Assembly: GCA_021827145.1 (NCBI GenBank)
Contig: JAKAXK010000006.1
Span: 1-50,249 of the forward strand
From: Pseudomonadota bacterium
Lineage (GTDB): Bacteria > Pseudomonadota > Gammaproteobacteria > Acidiferrobacterales > Acidiferrobacteraceae
Direction: 5' to 3'
DNA length: 50,249 bases
Part shown: positions 45,355 through 50,249 of the stretch, piece by piece
Numbering within the stretch: the stretch's first letter is position 1
How the letters are laid out: the number at the start of each line of letters is the position of its first letter
Position numbers and translations under genes: made by a program
The notes under the pieces: generated by a model
What the model saw: the letters and a program-made list of their open reading frames with translations, nothing else
Databases searched by the model: none
What the model was told of the DNA's origin: nothing

Positions 45355-46485
45355 CTACAAGGTCCCGATGTCTTCGCCGGCCATCTGCCGCTTCACGATA
45401 TCGACATCGCGGCGATTCAAGGCAAAGGGGAAGGAGCGGATATCGGACGGGCTTGAGTCGCCGTATGGACGGTTGCAGGCCGAGATCTCCTCGTCATCCT
45501 TGCCGGGGCAACCCGAGGTCTGGAAGGGCTTGCCCGAGGCGATGAGCTCCGCCAGATCGGCCTCGCTCATACCAAAGTCCACCACCCGGCCCTCGTCGTC
45601 GAAACGCATGTCGCGGATGTGGCCACCGGCGTAGTCGATGATGAACCTCGCCAGCTGCACGCGCCGCCACTGATCCTTGGCAACCGGGGCCCAGTCCTCC
45701 ATGAGCGAGCCGCGCTCCGGGAAGAACGCGAACATATGGTTGTGTCCGCCCATGTCCGTGATCTTCTGGGCTACCTCCAGGATCTCCCGCTCGGTCTCTC
45801 CCATGCCGCATATTAGGTGCGCACCAAACTTCTCGGGCCCGAAGATCTCGGCGGCCCACTCGAGGGCCTGCCAGTACTTCGCCCATTTGTGCGGGCTATC
45901 GACGGCCTTGCCACGAGTCCGGTCGAAGATCTCGGGGGTCACGGCATCGAGGGCGATCGTAAAGATATCGGCGCCGGCGTCGCGCAAGGCAATGAGATCC
46001 GCCTTCTCCATGGTCGTCGGGTTCGACAGGATAGAGACGGGAACGTGCGGCACGGCCGCCACCCAGCGCTTCAACAAGGCCATGGTGTCGTGATCCGACT
46101 CGGGATGCGTAATCATCGAGATGCACATGCGCTGAAACTGTGATTTGTCGCTGCCCGCTTGCATGCGCTCGATCACCTCGTCGTAACGCACTGCTGGCCA
46201 ATCCACGCGGATGAAATTCCGGTCGGCGTAATCGCGGGCCTCTTCGCGATGGCGGGCGAGGCCGCAGTAGGCGCAGTTGGCCCGGCATCCTTCCGAGTAG
46301 GTCACAAGGAGATTCAGGCAATGCGTACAGCCGGTCCTATGCATCTGACCGGGAATGAGCCCCAGCGTGATAGCCGCTGCCGTCGACATCTGTACATACT
46401 CCGGCGACCGCATGTCCGGGGTCTTAACGTGGTAATTGGGCCGGTAGAACGTAATCGGCGTAACGGCGTCGGCGGTAGCGCTCAT
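45355..46485 (-). CDS. lipS2: Radical SAM lipoyl synthase component (LipS2-like)
   Basis: A 376-residue radical SAM enzyme with the CxxxCxxC cluster at Cys67, Cys71 and Cys74 (SEGCRANCAYCGLAR), additional Cys53 and Cys56, and a C-terminal SGCPGKDDEE/SACNRP region that could bind an auxiliary cluster. LipS1 and LipS2 together insert the two sulfur atoms into octanoyl groups, replacing LipA. The number 2 is assigned only by the gene order that I recall for sHdr clusters. ATG 46485 has GAGGAGA upstream. Last gene of the lipoate cluster. Confidence 0.75.
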   Translation of the reverse strand: MSATADAVTPITFYRPNYHVKTPDMRSPEYVQMSTAAAITLGLIPGQMHRTGCTHCLNLLVTYSEGCRANCAYCGLARHREEARDYADRNFIRVDWPAVRYDEVIERMQAGSDKSQFQRMCISMITHPESDHDTMALLKRWVAAVPHVPVSILSNPTTMEKADLIALRDAGADIFTIALDAVTPEIFDRTRGKAVDSPHKWAKYWQALEWAAEIFGPEKFGAHLICGMGETEREILEVAQKITDMGGHNHMFAFFPERGSLMEDWAPVAKDQWRRVQLARFIIDYAGGHIRDMRFDDEGRVVDFGMSEADLAELIASGKPFQTSGCPGKDDEEISACNRPYGDSSPSDIRSFPFALNRRDVDIVKRQMAGEDIGTL

Positions 46486-46507
46486 AGGTAGGTCTCCTCA
46501 GCAGAAC

Positions 46508-47572
46508 TTAAGGTGCGAAGTATTCACGAAACGCGATCCAGCCCCGCTTGTGGGTCGCGTCCAAATGGGCCGCCGGCGTGCGCCAACGCTCCATCAACCA
46601 TTGCCGGCGCGCCACGGCGCGCGCGAGGCTCTCAGCAAACTCGTCTTGCATATCTTGCGCATACTCTTCCAGACTCCCCGCGTCACCCCCGAGGAATGCC
46701 GCCGCCGCAAGACCGGCGCGTTCACCCGACACCACGGCGCTCGCGATCCCCGCTCCCGTAATCGGGTGGGTAAGACCCGCGGCATCGCCCACGAACACGA
46801 TGTCTTCGTGGACCAAGGGGGCGCGCAGGCCGCTGACCGGGATGCTGCCGCCCGTGCGCCCGAGAATCTCCATGCCCACGACCCCATCGTGCGCGAGCAT
46901 CGCACAAAGACGCTCAAGCGGCATCTTGAGATCTGCCGCCAGATGGCGATCCGCGCCGAGGCCAACATTGGCGACCGATCCACGCGGGAACAACCAGCCA
47001 TAGCCGCCTGGAAATTCGTCGGACAACCAAATATCCGTGTCCGTGTACGGGCGACACAAAGGCACCTGATACTGTCGCGTCTCCACCGTCTTGAGCGGCG
47101 CCAATCCCACCGCGCGCGCGACGGTCGAATGCGGCCCATCGGCTGCGATCAGGATATTGTAACGGGCCCGTTCAACATCCCCCTCGGGGCCTCGCAGGAT
47201 CACCATGCGCTCCTCAGGTTCGACCGCCTTGAGCGCCGTCTGGACACGCAGCAAGGCGCCGGCCTTCGAGGCTTCGGAGGCCAAGGCCTGATCGAAGGCC
47301 GCGCGGTCGACCATAAGCCCCGGAAAATCCGAATGCTCGCAGACTCCTGAAGGTAGGACGCTGCGCATGCCGCTGATCCTCTGCACGAGCGCGGGCTTCG
47401 CATAGCGCCCCATGGTCAGCGGCACGAACTCTGCGCACTGCACGGGCTCCCCGACCGTCCGCCGCTTGTCGATGGCAAGCACCGAAAGCCCCGCCTGCGC
47501 CGCCGCAAGCGCGGCCGATGTGCCGCCAGGCCCCAGCCCTACCACGAGGACATCAAACGCCGACGCGTTCAT
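46508..47572 (-). CDS. lipT: FAD-dependent oxidoreductase of the geranylgeranyl-reductase type (LipT-like)
   Basis: A 354-residue flavoprotein. The dinucleotide-binding motif is VVGLGPGGTSAALAAAQAG at the N terminus, with EPVQCAEFVP; the second FAD motif is VFVGDAAGLTHPITGAGI. The fold is that of GG-reductase/monooxygenase flavoproteins. In sHdr-associated lipoate clusters a protein of this type, called LipT in the work I recall, is thought to supply electrons to the radical SAM enzymes. ATG 47572 overlaps the ligase gene by 20 bases; a longer upstream frame is not supported. Confidence 0.78.
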   Translation of the reverse strand: MNASAFDVLVVGLGPGGTSAALAAAQAGLSVLAIDKRRTVGEPVQCAEFVPLTMGRYAKPALVQRISGMRSVLPSGVCEHSDFPGLMVDRAAFDQALASEASKAGALLRVQTALKAVEPEERMVILRGPEGDVERARYNILIAADGPHSTVARAVGLAPLKTVETRQYQVPLCRPYTDTDIWLSDEFPGGYGWLFPRGSVANVGLGADRHLAADLKMPLERLCAMLAHDGVVGMEILGRTGGSIPVSGLRAPLVHEDIVFVGDAAGLTHPITGAGIASAVVSGERAGLAAAAFLGGDAGSLEEYAQDMQDEFAESLARAVARRQWLMERWRTPAAHLDATHKRGWIAFREYFAP

Positions 47573-48641
47573 GATCCTCGCGCTCGAGTGCTCGTATCGC
47601 TTCGTGGAGTACGCCCAGCACATCATCGGGGGTCAACAACAGCATGTCGACCTCGCGACTGGCAAAAAACCCTTCGACCGTCTCATCGATCCGTTCCAAG
47701 GCTAGATCCCGCAGAGCCGCCTCGAGATCCACGATGGTGCGGCGCGGATCGATGAAGAAGTCGCCGGTGATGAAGACCTGCTTCAAGCGGCCGCGCGCCG
47801 TATCCACCATCGCCATGACGCGCACCAGTCCGCCCGGTGTCTTACGCAGGGCGCTCGCGGTCGCCACCTCGAGGCGCGGTCGGTCGGTCTCGAAGACCCA
47901 GTCGTCCCCACCCATCTCGGCCTTATAGGTCTCGTAGAGCTCGCACTCGGCCGCGCTCAGATCTCCGGCCTCGAAGCGCACCCCCAGACCCTCGGAAAAA
48001 GCCTGGACGAGCGACGCCTGCACGGTCGCAACCGAGGGTGTGGCGTCCGCCAGTAAAGCCCGCAGCGTCGTTATGCGCTCCCGCGCCGAAGCGATCGCCT
48101 TATCCGAAATCTTCTCGCGCGGGATCCGCAGGACCCGCAGCATGCGCTCGACGTCGAAATCAATCAGCACCGTACCTTGATAGAGCAAGGCCTCGCCATC
48201 GAAGGCCCCGCCAGTCCCGCCGATCTTGCGCCCCTGTACCTCGATGTCATTGCGCGGGCGAAACGCCGCCTGCACACCGAGTGACTGCAGTCCGCGTACC
48301 GCCATCCCGCACGTCTGGCGCGCAATCTCCATCATATCGGCGGTCGCGAACGTGCGACGGTCCACGAACAGTTCCCACCCGATCTGACCTTGATCGCAGT
48401 ACAGCGCGCCGCCGCCCGTTATGCGCCGCGAAACCGCGATGCCCGCGTCGCGACAGTAATCGAGGTCCAGCTCCTGGGATGCACTTTGATGAAAACCGAT
48501 GAGCGCGGACGGCTCGAAGCGCAGAAAACGCAGGGTGTTGGGGGCGCCCGCCTGACAAGACTCGAGCAAGACGCGATCGAGCGCCATATTCTCGGACGCG
48601 GGACGCAGGCCCGTGTCGAGGAGGCGCCAGGGACGACTCAT
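47553..48641 (-). CDS. Lipoate/octanoate-protein ligase of the sHdr-associated sLpl(AB) type
   Basis: A 362-residue ligase that activates octanoate or lipoate with ATP and attaches it to the carrier protein lysine. The nucleotide/lipoyl site is RRITGGGALYCD (72-83) and the catalytic Lys is in GRKIGGTGGAF (Lys139). Residues from about 250 on form the accessory LplB-like domain in the same chain. ATG 48641 overlaps the upstream radical SAM stop as ATGA. Its cluster partners give the expected target: the GcvH-like carrier at 49845. Confidence 0.85.
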   Translation of the reverse strand: MSRPWRLLDTGLRPASENMALDRVLLESCQAGAPNTLRFLRFEPSALIGFHQSASQELDLDYCRDAGIAVSRRITGGGALYCDQGQIGWELFVDRRTFATADMMEIARQTCGMAVRGLQSLGVQAAFRPRNDIEVQGRKIGGTGGAFDGEALLYQGTVLIDFDVERMLRVLRIPREKISDKAIASARERITTLRALLADATPSVATVQASLVQAFSEGLGVRFEAGDLSAAECELYETYKAEMGGDDWVFETDRPRLEVATASALRKTPGGLVRVMAMVDTARGRLKQVFITGDFFIDPRRTIVDLEAALRDLALERIDETVEGFFASREVDMLLLTPDDVLGVLHEAIRALEREDHERVGV

Positions 48642-49795
48642 GTCCCGCAGCAACCCGACTGGCCTTCGCCTCCGACCACTTTGACCCGGCCGAAGACCGC
48701 TTGCCGTTTCTGGGCCTCACGGCGCTCGCGTTCCTGCCGTACGATCTCCGCCAGATCGATCTCGAGACCCGCGTTCGCATCATCCATCGCCAGCACCTCA
48801 TCGCCCACCGCGATCGAGCAGCAGGCTGGGGTGACGCGCACACGGCGCTCAAGACGCGCGGCGAGCTCGACCATGCCGTCACTTGGGTGCGCCATGCCAT
48901 CGACCCCAGCCATGACCGCATAGGCATCGATCAGACGCTTCACCGAGCCTGCGGGCCGCGCGCAACCGAGCAGCAAAGGCGTGTCCGACAAGACATCGCG
49001 GGCATCGCCAAAGAACTCCCCCACCTCGTGGGCGTCGGGTGTGACGAACGGCCGCGACGCGCTTGCGTAGGTCGGCATGACCACCACGAGAACGAGCGCC
49101 GCGGGCTTATGGCGCGCAACCATTTCGAGCGCCTTCCACTCGCCGAGCAACTGCCCGTAATGAAGCCCCACCACGATGTGCGGCACCACCTTCATAGAGG
49201 TCGCGGTCAGGGCCTCCAGCGCCCGCTCGAAATCGTCGACTGAGCGTCGCAAGTGATAGACCTGCGTGATGGTATCCTGCGCGCCGATCACATCCATCAT
49301 AGCCGCATCGATGCCAGCATCAGCCATGCGCGCGGCTATAGCGTCATCGACCAAGGCCGTGTGCATCGCGATTCGGAATTGGGGAAACTCGTCTTTGATG
49401 CGCCGAATGGTGGGGTAGTAGGCGTCGTATTCGACTTCGTTGCGGTGGTTCGATCCCCCCGTCAACAACATCCCGCCCGCCCCTTGCGCGACGATCTCAT
49501 TGACCGTTCGCCACAGGTCCTCCGGCGTCCGGGCCGGTATCATGGGCTCCAGGATCTTGGCCTTGCAGTGGTCGCAATTGAGCTTGCAATCGCCGCCCGT
49601 GATCGAGATCGCGGGCCATGCGCTGCGCCCGCAACTCTTGATCTCGCTACTCGCGTAACTTTTGAAAGTCGGCGTATAGAAGTTGATCCCGGGAAGCGCC
49701 CGGTCCGGCGCCGACAAGCGCTCAATAAGGCCCTTGTCGAACACCAGGTCTTCCAGTGGTTCGACCGCCTCGAGGATTTCCGACCACGCGCCCAT
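48638..49795 (-). CDS. lipS1: Radical SAM lipoyl synthase component (LipS1-like)
   Basis: A 385-residue radical SAM protein with the cluster motif at Cys70, Cys74 and Cys77 (ITGGDCKLNCDHCKAK) and several later Cys residues (LLLGCARPAG, TPACCSIAVG, GQSGCCGT at the C terminus) that may hold auxiliary clusters. With the 45355 protein it forms the LipS1/LipS2 pair; the numbering follows recalled gene order and is tentative. ATG 49795 follows AAGGGGT. A frame upstream to 49900 crosses the lbpA terminator and is rejected. Confidence 0.75.
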   Translation of the reverse strand: MGAWSEILEAVEPLEDLVFDKGLIERLSAPDRALPGINFYTPTFKSYASSEIKSCGRSAWPAISITGGDCKLNCDHCKAKILEPMIPARTPEDLWRTVNEIVAQGAGGMLLTGGSNHRNEVEYDAYYPTIRRIKDEFPQFRIAMHTALVDDAIAARMADAGIDAAMMDVIGAQDTITQVYHLRRSVDDFERALEALTATSMKVVPHIVVGLHYGQLLGEWKALEMVARHKPAALVLVVVMPTYASASRPFVTPDAHEVGEFFGDARDVLSDTPLLLGCARPAGSVKRLIDAYAVMAGVDGMAHPSDGMVELAARLERRVRVTPACCSIAVGDEVLAMDDANAGLEIDLAEIVRQERERREAQKRQAVFGRVKVVGGEGQSGCCGT

Positions 49796-49813
49796 GGGAC
49801 CCCTTCGTAAACG

Positions 49814-49841
49814 CAAAAAGCGCGATCGCCTCGCGCCTTTT
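49814..49841 (-). terminator. Hairpin between the lipoyl carrier and lipS1
   Basis: On the minus strand AAAAGGCGCG and CGCGCTTTTT form a stem (one G unpaired) around an AGGCGAT loop, ending in five T residues. It starts four bases after the carrier stop. It would let the small carrier be made in excess over the enzymes by partial termination, or protect the 3' end. Confidence 0.75.
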
Positions 49842-49844
49842 GTC

Positions 49845-50249
49845 CTAGCAGCCTTTAAAGCCTTCGCTATCCATCTTGCCTTCGAAAGCCTTGACGGCAT
49901 CGCCGCCCACCTTCAACGACTTGGATTCACCATCCCAATCGGTAGGCTTCATCTTCACGATCCAGCCTTCGCCATAGGGGTCCTTGTTGATCAGACCCGG
50001 CTTGCTCGTCACCGCGTCGTTCACGGCAACCACCGAGCCCGTCACCGGCGTCTTCACGGGTCCCACCCACTTGCCCGACTCGACCGTCGCACAGGACTTG
50101 TCCTTGGCGATGTCCTTGCCGGCCTTCTTCGGGGTGTAGGCGACGATTTCGCCAGCCAGCGAACACGCGTAGGCCGTGAGCCCCACGGTGACGGTGCCAT
50201 CGGCTTCGCGTCGGGCCCAGACGTTATTGTCGACGTTGTAACTCAAGTC
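49845..50249 (-). CDS. lbpA: GcvH-like lipoate-binding protein (LbpA-type), N terminus outside the window
   Basis: The frame is open to the right edge; the TTG at 50246 is probably an internal Leu, since the family normally begins with about ten or more residues before YDVDNNVW-like sequence. The visible part is a GcvH-fold lipoyl carrier: VGLTAYACSLAGEIV, then the lipoyl-lysine hairpin TVESGKWVGPVKTPVTG (Lys60 of the visible chain), NKDPYGEGWI and a C-terminal Cys. GCV-associated genes are absent, and the neighbouring ligase and radical SAM genes mark it as the LbpA type that works with the sHdr sulfur-oxidising complex. Confidence 0.85.
   Translation of the reverse strand, partial: DLSYNVDNNVWARREADGTVTVGLTAYACSLAGEIVAYTPKKAGKDIAKDKSCATVESGKWVGPVKTPVTGSVVAVNDAVTSKPGLINKDPYGEGWIVKMKPTDWDGESKSLKVGGDAVKAFEGKMDSEGFKGC

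Overview
The window reads as chromosomal DNA of a GC-rich gammaproteobacterial sulfur-oxidising chemolithotroph, perhaps close to Acidiferrobacter. This is an inference from three things. A trpF-trpB-trpA-accD-folC-dedD-cvpA-purF-metZ run is typical of gammaproteobacteria. A lexA-imuA-imuB-dnaE2 cassette is present. At the right edge lies a lipoate-assembly cluster of the kind that serves the sHdr sulfur-oxidation pathway (GcvH-like lipoyl carrier, two radical SAM enzymes, dedicated ligase, FAD oxidoreductase). No rRNA, tRNA, CRISPR array or intact insertion sequence was seen.

Layout. 1-377: 3' end of a GAF-LuxR regulator. 390-6050 (minus): inducible mutagenesis operon lexA-imuA-imuB-dnaE2 behind a consensus LexA box that abuts the lexA start codon. 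6077-6250 (minus): a previously unannotated candidate CsrA-sponging small RNA of the CsrB/RsmZ type, with about ten GGA motifs, several of them in hairpin loops, and a hairpin plus T-run terminator that ends just before the LexA box. 6527-8536: quinone oxidoreductase and EamA exporter. 8537-10711: a small accessory patch with uncharacterised genes, bounded by two copies of a 57-bp repeat. 10712-22522 (mostly minus): leuA, an MFS exporter, then pssA, psd, ilvC, ilvH, ilvI, cysS and gltX, which join branched-chain amino acid synthesis, phosphatidylethanolamine synthesis and tRNA charging. 22599-23865: ppiB and lpxH. 23803-33131 (minus): the trpF-to-metZ superoperon plus a lipoprotein, with most junctions overlapping. 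33168-41440: small conserved-looking genes, a LysR regulator coupled to a glutamine-amidotransferase-like protein that has lost its catalytic Cys and His, a PilT-type ATPase, an aldo/keto reductase coupled to a histone-deacetylase-family enzyme, and a pseudo-receiver pair. 41526-45277: a periplasmic protein and two divergent FadL/OmpP1-type outer-membrane porins. 45355-50249 (minus): the lipoate assembly cluster.

How it fits together. The right-hand cluster would build lipoate on the carrier protein that sulfur oxidation needs, and the FadL-type porins next to it could admit hydrophobic substrates. The left end links DNA-damage mutagenesis with a possible Csr-type post-transcriptional switch in tandem. 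Several genes (lexA, gltX, trpF, the pilT-like gene, 35578) have a -10-like box only 6-10 bases before the start codon and no Shine-Dalgarno sequence, which suggests leaderless transcripts. All assignments come from reading the sequence and recalling protein families; no database search was possible.
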